From assembly GCF_932526225.1 (NCBI RefSeq), contig NC_064039.1, positions 15,022,139-15,086,138 of the forward strand: DNA of 64,000 nt. The letters run 5' to 3'. This document shows positions 35,114-49,000 of this stretch, in pieces (position 1 is the first letter of the stretch; each line of letters starts with the position of its first letter). The notes beneath the pieces are model-generated. The model had not been told where the DNA came from and ran no database searches. It saw only the letters and a list, made by a program, of their open reading frames with translations. A program made the position numbers and the translations under genes. The DNA is from Nematostella vectensis (taxonomy: Eukaryota > Cnidaria > Anthozoa > Actiniaria > Edwardsiidae).

Positions 35114-38100
35114 CTAAAAGCACTGACTAATGCACTCTGCCAAAGACTTGGGAGATGGTTGCTTGGCAACTGCTGCCACAGAAAGACCGTGCTTTATCAT
35201 AGCTGCTGACGTAGTCGCTCCAATCGCAACAAGCTGACGGCAGAAAGTCAAGTGTACGTTGATAGAAGGGAATAACATGGCACTTTTTAACCATTAAAAC
35301 AATGTAAACAAACTTTACAGTTTCTCAGCGTGTTAATGCTTGGCAGTGTCTTGTACCGTGATTATGGATATGGCCAAAGCATTTTCTAGCGAGATGCTAA
35401 TAGATGTTATATTTTATAGGTATATTATCTACCGATTATCGACATATATTATCGACAGCACCAAGTTTTGGTGGCCAAGGGGGGTATAAAGGCCCCGACT
35501 GGCTAAAAGATGACCAGATTTTTTTTCAGAAGTGTGGCCTTTTTTCTCAGGGTGTGGCCTTTTTTCTCAGGGTGTGTTTATTCACAGCAAACCGTACCTT
35601 CAAAGCAGAAAAGTCTCCAAATATTTCTGTCAGCAATGATAGCACAAATTGGACACCAGATGGGCTGAAAAATACTATGACTGATGGCACACCCTGCAAA
35701 CCATTAAACGTTTGAGGTTTAGGAAACTGGTAATACTCGATAAAAGGTTATCACATATTAAGTACCTTTTCCTCTACGTGAGATGTGAGGTTCTGAGCAA
35801 GTTCTGTGTGCTTGCATGTCTTATAGACTTGTAAGCCTTTCAACGGGACACCTAAAAGCAAGGAGTACCAAAGAGGGATGAGACCATGTAAACATTAGCA
35901 TGTCTTATATAATGATGCATTTTTTGCAGCACTAAGGAAGTAAGAGGTACCATGACATCTCAGAAAACCAATGCAGTCCCTGACTATCGATATCGTAGCC
36001 AGCAGTGTTGGGTCTCACCTGCGTTTTGCATTTCTGTAGGAATGGTTTCTTTTCTGAGGTTACCACATGGAAAGAGAAAAGGCTTGGTCTGGGGATGCGC
36101 ACCTTAAAGTGGAAATGACAGGTAAGTTTAGAACAGTAACAGGGAATGGCCATAGTATTGCCTTATTGTGGCATACATAGATTGCACCACATATTGATTG
36201 TTTATTTCTTTGTTTGCTAATTAAATAATGGATGATGACAATTATGATAAGTCAGTCGTGGCAGCTGTAAAGTAATTCATTTTGCAGAAGGATTTACAGC
36301 GCTGGAACTAAAAGTATGGACAGTTCTAATGTATTTGCATACTTTCAAGGGACTCCAACAATTACCGACGAGTATCGGTCAACTAGAGAATTCAAGCGAG
36401 GCATCAAATAACAAACGAGCGGGTCTCCAAGCATTTTCGGGTCAGTACGCAGCTCTTACAAGCTGCAAGTTGACTGGGCAAATGAACAATATCCGCACCT
36501 CGACACAAAGAACGAGAAGAATAGAGACAAAAGAACTCCTTTGTAGAACAAAGATAATAGGAGACAAAGCAGCTGCGTACTTACTCATTTTCCACTTTCA
36601 AAAGCTTTTATTTCATACATGAGATTTTTCTTCCCAGACCCCGATTTAGTTTAGAGACTTGATGCATCGAATCAAGTTTGAGTTTCTGAGACAGACAGAA
36701 ACTTACATTGAAATGAATCTGTCTCGCTAGTGTTCACTAGTGGCGCAAGCATAAGCGTAAGGACAAGGGCTTTGTTTTTAGAGAAAACGAGTTGTGTGCC
36801 ATGCCATAACGTGAGTTGATCCAATATGGCGGACTTAGAAAAGCTGATTTTTCTTCTTATAAAAAGGATGTATTCAAACAAATGCAACTTCTCTAGGAGA
36901 ACAAGGAGTAAAAAAAACTTATAAAAACTAGAATAATTTACCTTGTTTTATCCCCTTTCTTGGGTAACCTCTTCTCAAGCTTTTCGTTTCTTTTAGCGGT
37001 CTTGGAAATCCTTGCATTTCTTGGTATAAAGAACTGGATACGCTCTAACTATTTCGCTAAACTTTTCCTCAAACTCGGTCGCCATCTTAACACATTGAAC
37101 CCTCAACCGGCCTGTACCGGCTTTGAGAAGTACCCACAACCCAAAAAATTCATAAATGCAAAATAAACACAACAAGATGAAGATACTCAGGCATCAGTCT
37201 AAGGGATAAATGGTCTTGAAGATATGCATCCAACCAAGGTGTTGGCAACTTCTCTTAAGCCAAATAATAGCACAGGTTCTTTGACAAATTTCAAATCGAA
37301 CAAGGAAAGAAAAGCAGAATCACCCCTCTCAATAAAACGCTCAAAATACCACACAAGGGAGAGAGATCAGCAAACACAGTTCAAGACAAAAATATACAAA
37401 TATAGGTATAAAGATACCTTTATTCTGATCCTCCAGGTTCATTTCCATGGCATCAAAACACAATGTCTACTCCTTGAAGGCTTGTAAGACCACTTGGATG
37501 CCTTTACGGATTGCAAAGCATTCTGGGAGATCCAGGGAAAAAATCATGAGGGGAGGGCCAATCAACACTTCTCTCCCCAAAGTCAGATGTTTTTAAGTCT
37601 TTTCACCCCAAAGCCAAACAAATCAATTCCAGGTCATACAGACCCAGAATAGCAGTGTAAACAATTCTGGAATCAATTTGATTTCAGAAAAGACAGCATT
37701 TAGGAGAGCTGTGGTGATTCATTAGAAAATTATTTTCTCATCCAGGCAAAGCCAAACAAGAAAAAAATCATCATGAATCCACCTTTGCTTGCAAATATTC
37801 ATAAGCAAAGCACTCAATTATGCCCTAATAGGCTTCATGATGTCCTGAGACACTCTCCTAATATGCTCACAGCTGTATTTTTCATGAAAAATACAAGCAA
37901 CCATCAACTTGTGCTCGCTTCAGCACAACGACGAGGGATTAAAAGTGGGGACCGCAAAGCACTGTTGGAAAGCTTGGATACCGCTGACTAGGTGCAGCTG
38001 TGTTTGACTTTGACGGGATGTATAAAACTGTTTTCAGTCTGTTTTTTTGTAAATTCAGCTCAAAAATAGTCAGGAGTCAATGGGTTAAGGATGAAGGTTG

Positions 38101-41100
38101 AAGGTCCAGCAAGAAGTTCGGGATTTCATTGACCAGTTTAGTCACATAACATGAATAATCAATTTGCTATTCTTTTATTTTCCTTGTGTTTCGTTTTCAC
38201 TTTGGCTTGCGCTTATTGCTGTGTTGACTGGTTTTCACAGCTAAATAACCCCCTTGTGGTTATGTCTGCGCTTATGCTATACAAATGCAAATATGAGTTT
38301 GGTTTATCAAATGTTCGAATAAACTGCTGTTGTTGTTGGTTAAAGTATTAAGGTCTAGAAAAAAAAAAGGAACAGAACAAGTTCATTTGTACAACATATT
38401 CAGGAGATATTTTGAATATTCTACTCGTTGCAGTGATGATGAAGGGCCTCGAAAGTATGCAATCACTTAAGAAATGTCCATGCTTTTGGTTCCAGCACTG
38501 CAATGATGGCATTTAATGACCTACAAAATTCATGGTGATGGTGATGGTGTTGAATATAATGATAATGATAGGTGAGGTCATGATGACAACTAAGATATAT
38601 CAATGTCATCATCATTATATTTCATTGACAGTATAATGTTAATGATGATAATGGTTACAGTGACAATGATTAAGGCAACAATGATGCCAAAGATGCTGAT
38701 AATAGGGATGATGAGATTTCTCTAACTGTACAAAGTCACTTCACCTTCTAGTATCATGGGGGCTAGCATTTCTGCACTTCCTGCCTGATGACCAACACTC
38801 TCAAGGCCTAGCTTCTTCTTCGCTGATAAAGATATGGTAAAATAAATGTCATTAATCATGTTATTAGAAGATTTCATAAATAAAAGATTACACAATCAGT
38901 ACCTGCTTGAGAAGTTGCTGGACCCACAACAAACACAGGCAGCCTCTGCCATAGAAATTGGAATGATTCCTGCCAAACTAGAGTAAAAATAAACTCAATT
39001 ACTACAAAAGACGAGGGCCAGGCTCCTAGAAAGCAGGTTAACGCTAACCCAGAGATAAAAAAAGTTCTTATCCAATCAAATGTCTCGATAACCATATTTA
39101 TCCATGGATAAGTGCTAACCTGCTTTCGAGGCGCAGGCCTTTTACGGCCAGCTTTATTTTACTTACTCACTGACTCGCTCATCCGCCCGCCCACCCACTT
39201 ACTCGCCCACACACCCACTCACTCGCCCACTAACCCACCCACCCACTCACTCACTCCTATCTATTTCAAATGAGATCGCACATGACTGAATGAGCTCATG
39301 CATGAGATCATAATTTATAACAATTCATTGAGGCCATTGACAGCAATTTGCAACTTATAATAAGTTTCACCAATCAAGTCTTTACTCAAACTACTATATC
39401 TCACATGTTGCACCATTTTTTTTTTAATTTTTTTTAGATGCCATAGTCAGTACACTCAGACTGCTAAAAAATAAAAACTAATAGCAAGGGCACCCAACGA
39501 CGATAATTTCACAACCAGCCTAAAATAAGTTAAGATACCGTTTTTATTTGTTTTCAGTCATTTTTATACAATATAGAGCTTTCCTAGATATTTTTTATCT
39601 GTTCTGATTTTCTAGGCAAAATTACAGCCATCCGAAAAATCTAGTTACTCATCCCAAGGCATTCGAAACTCCTAGCGATTTTAAGATTCTTAAGGGAAAT
39701 TTAATGTCCCTTGTATACTTGCTCCCGAGAATACTAGAGGGTTCCTTTTTTTAAAGCATGTCAGACGTAAGAATCTCGTACCCGAAATTGGTGATGGTGG
39801 TAACAAAAGCAACTCTGAAAAAACATAGGTGATCCAGCTCTCTTCCGGAGAAACATAGGTGATCTAGAAATACAAATTCCAAAAAAAGTAGACTTTTATA
39901 GGCCGACCCTGAAATCCGTAGGTGACCTTGCTTACGAACAGATATTTGAAAATGGTCGTTGGGTGCCCTTGTAATAGTTACTTTTTAGGTATGTAATGAT
40001 TGAAGATTTTAAGAGTGGGCAGAAATTATTGGAGGCCTAGAAAACTCACCAGACAGGGATATCTTTTCTTCAATGCACTTCTCCATGGCTTCAACCCCTC
40101 TAGCACTTGTAAGGATGATGCCTAAAAATGATGGCAATTATCACCACCAGTTTTTATGTTCTAAAAAGAAATTCTGACAGCCCTTGCTACATGAGACATG
40201 CAACTAGAAATGGCTGTACATAGACAATAGTTGAGGCATAAAATGCCTGAGGAGTGGGTATATGTATTGAAAATAAATGTCAGTCCAAAATAAAAATGGG
40301 CTAGTAAAACATTGAGGACAGGTGTATGTGTCAATGTCAGAGGGGATTTCTCTTTTAGGGGCTTCATTATAAAAATGGGGTTAGGTATTTTCAGGAACCA
40401 AAAAGTATTATCTCATTTCTTTTCTCCATGCCCCTTTTCCTCTTCTCCTTACTTATCTGCTTATCTACCCCACATCTTTTATATCTTCTATACTTTAAAC
40501 AGATTTCTTGTGGCACCTTGCTTGGAGGTCAGACACAGATCACCTCCACCCCTTCCACACTTTTTTCAGATATTTGGCTTAAAATTAACAAGAAATATAA
40601 CGAAATTCACAGAAGAACAATCAAACTATCCCCACCTCCTTTTTTGAAACCTTTGCCCCCCTCTCTCCATTGGAATTCTCCGTCCCTGACAGTTAAGCAT
40701 TAGGGCTAGCATTGGCTTGGGTATTGGGTATGTGGAATTCCAGCATTGTATTGTATTTATTTATGCATCCATTGTATTTATTTGCAATTCCATTGTATTT
40801 ATTGCGCTGTTCTATAGAAATCATGCAAGCACAGTTTGCTAAATGTTAGAAAATGACAATGCTAACACCAATACCTAAGCCAATGCTAGCCTAATGCTTA
40901 AACAACTAGAAACAGCAAATAGAAAGCTAAACAAGCTGAGACATTGTACACAGATGATTCGCTGTTTCTGTGAAACAGTGGTGCATTAATAAAAAAAATA
41001 TTCAAACAAAATTGTTCACCACTCCCTTGTTTAGCACAAAATGTGTACCACACTTCCTTAAACAGACAAATAGTATTTGTTACATATGTTGCTGGGACAG

Positions 41101-42457
41101 TTCTGCAGAGCTTTTCTCAAAATCAAGGTAACTAAACTGCTGCTCCCTGTGCAATTAGGGGTACCTGATAATGTTTTTTTCTTCTTGTCTAGTAATATGG
41201 TAATTGGTAATTGCTGTTACAATCAATTTCCTATTTATTTGAAAAATGGGGGAAGCACTTACGCCCTTTTACTGTGCCTTGGGGTTTGGTTAAAAAATAG
41301 ATTTCCTTTTGTGGTGAAGAAAAAAGGGAAAAATACTTTATTAGAGCTGTACCTCCATATTCTGTGGGCTCTGACAGCATTTTCTCCAATTTGTCAAGAT
41401 TTTCAAATTCAAAAGAGAGCACTGGGATTGAAGTGCACTGGAAACCATGGCTTCTCAGTTCCTGTTTGAAAAAGAGAAACATGTTTGTGATCTTGATTAA
41501 TACCAAATCCTAAATCATTAATTCAAGATCACATACACCTTTTATGTCATTTGCTACATAGCGGGGGGTAGTGGACCATCGAATCTGTATCAAAATGAAA
41601 ACGATGGCGTCATATCGCAGGTGCCCGCTGCTTTGAGCATGCACATACCCATAGAAATGATGTCACCCTGTATGTACCTTTCAGTGTTTTCAAACGTTTT
41701 AATCCGTGTTAGTGTGGACGGCTGGATCCAGGCGAAAATGCTGCAAAAACGATAGTGTGGACCCGAACCAAGTGATGCCTTTTCAGCGAAACTAATCCGG
41801 ATACTTTTGAATCTGTGTTGTGGACGACCCCTAACTAACAAAACTTTTACCAGCCTTTTATTTCCCATACAAGATCATGAGTGAATATAATCAACTGAAA
41901 CCATTTTTTTACCACCAATAGGGGACTTGTGCTGAGAGATCATGTGACTTTATTGATAGTGCACTATCAGGATTTTAGCAGCAAAATAAACAGCAAAAAA
42001 AAAAACTTATTTAGCACTTAGGGATGGACCCAGTAGAAAAGTGATGGGTGCCCAAAAGCAAAAAAGATTCTTGCAAGGAAAAAATATAAAAAGAAAATTT
42101 GTGCAGGCCGATCTTACATCCACAAAGCTTTGTGCAGCAAGAAACAAACATCATGCAAACCTGAAGCTACCGAAACAAATTCGAGCAAACAAAAAACCGC
42201 CCACCCCTGGACTGGTTGTTTTCAGCCCAGATGAAAGTATGGTCCGTCCCTTACAAATAGAGCCAGAAAGGTTTTTCTTCTTCTTCTTTAGAAATGGTTA
42301 TTACGTGGATCTTTGTTAATAAATCGCGAACTCAAAACAACACCTCATAAAACCTGGAAAACGTAATATAGACAGAACTTACCATGTGGTACCTGTCCTG
42401 TTTAGGGTCATCAGAAGATGAGCGCAAGAGGAGAACGGACGGACACTCGGTCGCCAT
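35114..42457 (-). CDS. UROS: Uroporphyrinogen-III synthase, complete, nine exons
   Basis: Exons: 42457-42383, 41461-41353, 40121-40050, 38977-38903, 38822-38745, 36102-36019, 35851-35766, 35693-35598 and 35233-35114. They sum to 795 nt (264 aa), close to the human enzyme's 265 aa, and every phase fits. The enzyme cyclises hydroxymethylbilane with D-ring inversion to uroporphyrinogen III in the cytosol (haem synthesis). Recognisable stretches are CTSIPVLSFEFENLDKL, EYGGIILTSARGVEAME, VFVVGPATSQA, LFPCGNLRKETIP, GVPSVIVFFSPSGVQF and VAIGATTSAAMIKHGLSV. These line up with the two-lobed HEM4 fold. The introns hold several inverted-repeat elements and a MADF-like fragment. The gene is transcribed divergently from choline kinase. 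The identification is firm. Confidence 0.95.
36993..37085 (-). pseudogene. MADF-domain N-terminal fragment inside UROS intron 5
   Basis: ATG at 37085 in a good context (aagATGGC) opens a 30-residue frame, MATEFEEKFSEIVRAYPVLY followed by TKKCKDFQDR, then a stop. This matches the start of a MADF (Myb/SANT-like DNA-binding) domain: EIVRxYPVLY...KDFxDR. The following bases read KRNEKLEKRLPKKGDK in another frame, as if a frameshift had occurred. I see no remaining MADF helices nearby. Most likely this is a relic of a MADF gene or transposon gene. A micro-exon of a nested gene is possible. Confidence 0.4.
39010..39140. mobile_element. Short inverted-repeat element in UROS intron 3
   Basis: About 130 bp with diverged inverted ends (AGAAAGCAGGTTAACGCTAAC / TAAGTGCTAACCTGCTTTCGA). 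Confidence 0.55.
39172..39257. repeat. CCCACTCA-type microsatellite
   Basis: Imperfect repeats of ACTCGCCCACCC-like words in UROS intron 3. Confidence 0.8.
39486..39970. mobile_element. Inverted-repeat element in UROS intron 3
   Basis: About 485 bp bounded by perfect 16-bp inverted repeats AAGGGCACCCAACGAC / GTCGTTGGGTGCCCTT. Internally AAACATAGGTGATC recurs. There is no coding frame. Confidence 0.75.
41560..41845. mobile_element. Possible short element with repeated GTGTGGAC words in UROS intron 1
   Basis: The segment contains CAAAATGAAAACGATGGCGT, TTTTCAAACGTTTTAATCCG and three GTGTGGAC or TTGTGGAC words, a look common to non-autonomous DNA elements. The ends are not resolved. Confidence 0.3.
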
Positions 42458-43059
42458 GCTGATCTAACAAATTTACCAATCCTCTTTGGATATAAAGCAA
42501 ATAGCAGAAAGATTTACTGCTTCTACATTGTACTGTGTTTCATGCTTGCTTGGAGGTATATCGACTCGCGGACGACAACATAATTGGAGTATCAAATGAA
42601 TTGAATCAAATGACAACAACGGGCTCAAAGACTGGGAGAATACACAGGGCACCCGGTGCTCCCGGAGGAAAGGGCAAAGGGGGCAAAGGCAAAGACCTAA
42701 AACAACATGAGTCGTATAGGATAAGGAACGCAAAACATTAATATCTTATCTCCTGGATACATTTGCTAGAAATCGGTAATCATAGTCATATTAACCACGC
42801 GGCTACTCAACTCTCCATGGAATTCGTTTCATGGGATTCCTGTGTAGTATATTCGACTGGTTCAAAACGCATGTCATTTAGCTATCCATAACTGTTTTTT
42901 ATATTGCCGATAAGTTATCATTTCCGTTCCTTCTTTTTTCTCAAGAAGTCTCTGTTTTAACTATCGCTCTTACTTGTCGACCTTTGCACCCGAATGTGTC
43001 ACGGGTTTCCTGTGCAGCATAGGTGGCCTGGTTCAAAGTACAAGGCGCACACCATAACA
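42458..43059. promoter_or_regulatory. Bidirectional promoter region between UROS and choline kinase
   Basis: Only 602 bases separate the UROS start codon (minus strand) from the choline kinase start codon (plus strand). No TATA box is obvious next to either start. A small plus-strand reading frame at 42535-42741 (rich in GKGKGGKGKD) lies here, but I do not recognise it and give it no gene status. Divergent housekeeping pairs often share such regions; co-regulation is inference. Confidence 0.6.
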
Positions 43060-46000
43060 ATGGCGGCTAGTCCTTCTTCTTCTAAAAGTAAAGTCTTTTC
43101 TTTGGAAGAACGTAAGATCCAGGCCCATAAACTTTGTGGTGAATATCTTGGAGGAAGCTGGAGTGAAGTGTCTCTGAATGAATTTGGTTTTAAAGTGCTC
43201 ACGTAAGTAGGATATTCTTAAATACCGGCTAAGCAAATCGTAAGTACAGTAGAAGGCTAAACTGTAGAAATTCAACGCCACATACAAAGGCTAATGCCTC
43301 CTTTAAAGCCCCATTGGCAACCAAAGCGATAGTTGTTGTTTTGAAACAGCGCTATTGTCTTGCGAGCGATTTGATTGGAGGACTATAATACGCATAATTA
43401 TTCACTACCGACACTCAAGGTACGTGTTTCATCTTGTTTTCGCTGGTGAAGAAATCCACATTGTATATTTCGTTGCTATGATTTGCAAATTCGACTCACT
43501 GCAAAACTACTACATATTTTTTGTTCCTGTTGCATTTTCAGGGTTACATCGAGGCTTACCTTTGAATCGAACCTGATATTTTCATTCCCTCTATATGTGA
43601 ATGAGTTCCTCAGAGTCTGAAAAACTTTGACTTCCATGAAAACTAAACCCAAATTCCATTGTAGTCGTTGTGATTGTTATCTCGCAAAACGCACAAGATT
43701 CCCGATACTGGCACCAACACAAACGCAAACGCAAAAAAGCGAAGATTGTTCTTATCTTGTGTTAAATATACTCATAAAATGCAAAAGGAATTCTGTATTG
43801 TTCTTGGACGTCAGTGAACGATTAATACAAGTTTCACAAACTTTTTACATACTTTAATTTCCGGTTACCTGGTGGTGAGACTTCTTCCATATGACATCGC
43901 ATAAATGCCAGCATATAGATAAATCTTAGATAAATTATTTGCCAGATTTTATTGTAAAAGTAATAACTATTTAAAACATTGAGCCGCATATTGACAATTT
44001 TGACACGATTTTAACAACAATAGAAGTGGTTTCTTAAAAGTTTCAAACAATTTGTAGACTTTCTATATTAGCGTAGCACTAAAATAGAGCCTCAATCTGA
44101 TAAAGGCTTGGTTGCTTATGGGCCTTTAACAAAAGTGTCCTAATTTTTATACGAATGCTTAGAAGAAATATATCTGTTAATGTGTATTGTATTTATTGTG
44201 CCGTTCTATAGAAATCAAGTTGCAAAGTCCAATTGGCGTTGTATTCTATAGTTGCTCCTGTGTGGGTTTTTTCCTGGCTTAATGTGATATTTTCAATTTC
44301 ATTGCTTTTAGTTTTTGGTGCTTCCCGGAGGTTGTTGTTATTTAGTAAATAACCCCTTCTGGCCACTGGCATCAGCGGAAAATGTCCAAAGATGAGAAAT
44401 GGTACGAAAAATAAACAGTTGGCCGAGAAATGAAGCTTCGAGGGAAACTGTGAAATTTTAAGGACCATTTCTCATCTGCTGTTGTGAAGTTTTTTGTCAT
44501 TGTTTTTTTCTTTTGCATTTCAGGATAAATTCTAATTTTATTTCAGTCATTCTGCTGAATAAAGAATTTCATTTTAAAGTCAACCTCCTTGATATTGTTT
44601 AGCGCTTGATAAAATATTATTCTATATTAAAATAATTACTGAAACTGTGATTGTTATATCAGTATATGCTATGGGATGATTAATAAAACGGCAGATTAAC
44701 AATAGCTGAATCATTAGCTGGCTAACTTTAATTAAAAGGGATTTGGGATTGTTATTGCAGAACTCTTAAAAAAACGACAACAATGCATTGGTGGCCATAG
44801 CATTCACATTTTGTTCTTGTAAAAAAAAACTGCTTTTTGTAGTGATTTTTTTTTTCAGTCTGCCCTGAAGAAATCTTAATAGAGACGAAAATTTGGCAAT
44901 ACCAGTTTTTGGTGTATTGTCAATATAGAATTGTTTTTTCCTGGATTTTACTTGCATGGATTACCACATTTTGCTGTGCTATCTGTAGTTGTAAGATGGT
45001 AACCATGGTCTGTCATTGGTCTGCCAATATTTTCTCATTAACAATTCTCAGTGGCAACTCAATTAAATTTCTAAGCAAGTTCTGTGTGTCCTTTCTTTTT
45101 CCAGTGGTGGCCTCTCCAATGAGATTTTCATCTGTAACCTTCCAGAACACTTCGCTGAGAATAAACAAGAAGTTCGCAAAGTTCTGTTTAGAATATATGG
45201 AAGATTGGTTGGAAAACTAATAAGTAACATCCATTCTTTAGTAGCAGAGAATGTTGTGTTTGCTCTCCTTGCTGAGAAAAAGATTGCACCTAAACTTTAT
45301 GCTATTTTTCCCGAAGGACGGCTTGAAGAATTTTTACAAGTAAGTTTCCTTGAAAATGATGATATGATGTCCTTGAACTGTAGATTGCTCCCATTATTGC
45401 TTATTCTCAACTCGTACATTCTTTTTTAGGCAAAATCTTTAACTGTAGCTGAGATAAGATCTGCAGAAAATTCTGTTAAGATTGCAAGAAAGTTGAGGGA
45501 ATTTCATGGTCTGAGTTTACCACTGGGGAAAAATCCTAAGTGGTTTTGGGAAAGATGTGAAAGGTACAATGCATATGCATATACAACCCCTAACAAATAC
45601 AGTAAAGACAGCACAGGCCACAATTTTTTAGACTTAAGCGAGGGAATTAGGATACTTTGTCAGCGATTTCTTTATAAAATAAACAAAATAAATTCCCAAT
45701 TTGGGCCAATTTATGTTGAACATTGAACTTAGCGAATAAAATATTTCTAACTTTATAATCCAAAATGTCCCCTGCCCTCTGAGTCAACGAAATCCTTTTA
45801 GTTGCCTCTTGTTATATTTCTATTCTCTTGTCTAAAAACCCTAGCGATCGTTGTTTTCAACAGTTCAAGTCTCGAACAACGGTACCGTGTAACCATAGCC
45901 TCTTTAGTGTTCGTGACAAGCCAGAGCCCTATCTTCGTATTTAGGTTCTATATAAAATAAGAAGGGAGTGAAACAACGCTCGATTCCATTGTTCAAAACC

Positions 46001-49000
46001 TGCCTAGTTACGGCCAATTTTGTGATGTTGGTATGAGACATGATTGATTGACAGCTCACCTTCTCTTTGAACTTATCTCGCTGCTGACACACGCCCGGGC
46101 ATTAGACAAGTGCTGGGATCGGGGCTAATTTTGTCTAGGCAGGAAAAAGCAATGTTTTCCTGCTCAAATATCAAAAGACGTATATAACTGCCACATGAAT
46201 TTTTACCTGTAGCAACAGAAAATTCTGCAAGTTTCGACAGAGGTCAAAGTGTTTTTTAAGTGGAGAAAGGGGATAGAGCAAATCAAATTATTAGCTGATC
46301 ATCGCCTGCCATTTAACTTTTTTGATGAAAAAACACAACGGTCTGTAGAAACATTTTAAAAATTTTGAATTTTAAGGTTAGAAATATTTTATTCGCTGAG
46401 TTCAATGTTCAACATAAATTGGCCCAAGTAGGAGAATAAATGTATCTTCTTTAGATATACAGTAAGGGTATTGTTTTGGCATGCGCGATGCCTGGAGATT
46501 GCACTTAAAGTGGCAATCACACCAGTTTGCTTCCAGAGGGCCAACAGAAACCTCAACTGACAAGAGACAAAATAATCTATTAGAATCCAATTTAACAGGC
46601 TATCCGCTCTAAATTCCAGCCGCCCTAACTTCCATAAGACACATTGCTTTTACAATTTTGAAATATCTTTTGCATTTCCAGTTAAAAATCATTGGCATAT
46701 GTGCAGTGATACGAGATAACTTAAACTTATTTGTCATGAAATTATATGATTGTACATGTAGCTAATTTGATACCTTTAATGAAAATTATATGATCCTTTT
46801 AGAAAGGTGGACTACTTGTAAAAGCCTGTTAGGTTTTGTCTAGTCCTCCTACCAATTGAAATAAGAATATATGTATATGACAACAATTATTATTATTATA
46901 GTAAAATAAATAAACAATAAACAAACAAGATTGTTACGTAATCAACTGGAAGTAAACTGGTGAGGTTGCCTCCTTAAAATCCATCAGATTGTTTTTTTTG
47001 GAATGCCATCCATTTCTTTCTTATGGTAACAAACACACTTTTTCTCCATTTCAACACAGGGGTTTCATTAAGTTTCAGAGGAGGCAGTGGATATTGATTA
47101 AGTAGGGGATGGAAGTTATCTTATTTTATTAGTTGAAATAAAATTTAGATCAACTAAATCGGTGGAAAGTCGGCAGTTCTACCTGATTCTGGGACCTAAT
47201 GAAACCCAAGCACAATAATTTTGCCTTCAATCAACAGTCACTTGTTACTGTCTACATCTCAGATATTTAGTGAAACCCTAGTTAATGGTAAATTATCATG
47301 TATTTTCAATGTATTGTAATAAATAATGTAAGCATTCTTTATTATTTCTAGCCTTATGAGAGATGCTGAAATATTTTCAAATGAAAATAGTGAGGATGCT
47401 TTGAGGCTGAAGAAATTCTTTAAAACCTTTGATGCAGATAATGAGTACAAGATTATGAGGTATGGATAACATAATATGTTAAGATAAGATGAATAAGTTA
47501 AGTCAGATAAGTTGTGGTCGCTTCTCTGCACATCACATTTATCTGCTTGTTTTATTTGTTATAGAAATATAGCAGAGTCTAAAGCAGGACCCATCCTCTT
47601 TTGCCACCAAGACATCCAGGAAGGTATAACACCAACAATGTTTTGTTTGTTTTTATCTGTTTCTTTCTGTTTTTTAGTGTTCATGCAGGGGTGTACCTGC
47701 CTTAAAGCCGCATTGTCACCAGTTTACTTCCGGTCGATTACTTAACAATATCCTATGATTTTTAACGGAAAACACGAAAAATATTTCACAAAATTGAAAG
47801 CAGTGTGTCTATTGGAAGTTTCTTTGATGATGTAACTGAAAATTTAGAGCGGATGGCCTGTTTAATATCTCGGATTCTAATAGATTATTTTGTCTTTTGA
47901 CTTTTGAGGTTTCCGTCGGACCTCCGGAAGTAAACTGGTGACAATGTGGCCTAACTAATTTTTTAGACAATCCCTTTTAGCCATTTTTTGGTTGGTTATT
48001 TGAAGCAAAGGCAAAAACTTAATAATTCAATTTTTATTTTCGTTTTAGAATTTTTATTGTTTGTAATTTGTTGGGAAAGAATTTCAATTGAATTTTCTTC
48101 TCCCGTCACATTGTTTCTTATTTTGTTTATTTCCTCTTGTAAACCATTTTCCAATCTCAACATAAAATCCCCATTATCGAAAGATGATAATTTCACTAAA
48201 TCCCCTCCCCCCTGTTTTTGTAATTGAACATGCATGCAAAGAAGACGGGAGTTAAAATCATGTGAACATCTTTTTCTCTATCAACTCATATTTTCTCAAT
48301 ACTGACTTAACCCAAAGTTGTCTACTTTTTCAGGTAATATTCTGTCTGTGCCAAGAGACGTGGATAATGAGGGACAGCAGCAGTATGACTTGCTATTTAT
48401 TGACTATGAGTACTGTGGGTACAACTACAGAGGCTTTGATCTCGCTAACCATTTTAATGAATGGATGTGGGACTACAAACACGAAGAGGCGCCCTACTAC
48501 TTGTATAATCCCGAGCTATTTCCCTCTTTAGAACAGCAGGTATGTATCAGTAGAAAACCTGATAAATGAAAGGAAATGATAAGGAAAATGGATAAGTTAA
48601 AAGACCATACATATGTCGTTCTTACAGCTAATTGGTCATTAGAAGACTACTGTATTAATTTTGATTGGGCCTTAGTTAAGTGTACTGCTAGTTTTTTTTG
48701 CGAGATATGATAATATCAAATGATAGGGCGTTTGTCCCAGACGGTTTCCTTTTAATTTTCTAACCTTTTACTTTGTGTAGTTGCTATTCATAAGAACGTA
48801 TCTAGGAGAGCAGACGAATTGCCACAGCCAGGATAAGATATCGCCTAAAGAACAAGAGTTACTTGATGAAGTACAAAGGTAATACTGTATGCCCTACTCA
48901 CTGCTAGCAGTACTTAATGAAATACAAAAGGTAACGCACAGTACTCACTGTTGGCAGTACTTTAAAAATTATAAAGGTAGCGTAGTATTCTCACTGCTGG

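Noticed and set aside
42535-42741. Plus-strand frame with APGAPGGKGKGGKGKD in the UROS/choline kinase promoter
   Set aside because: Short, unrecognised and without a following exon in phase. It could be 5' leader sequence.
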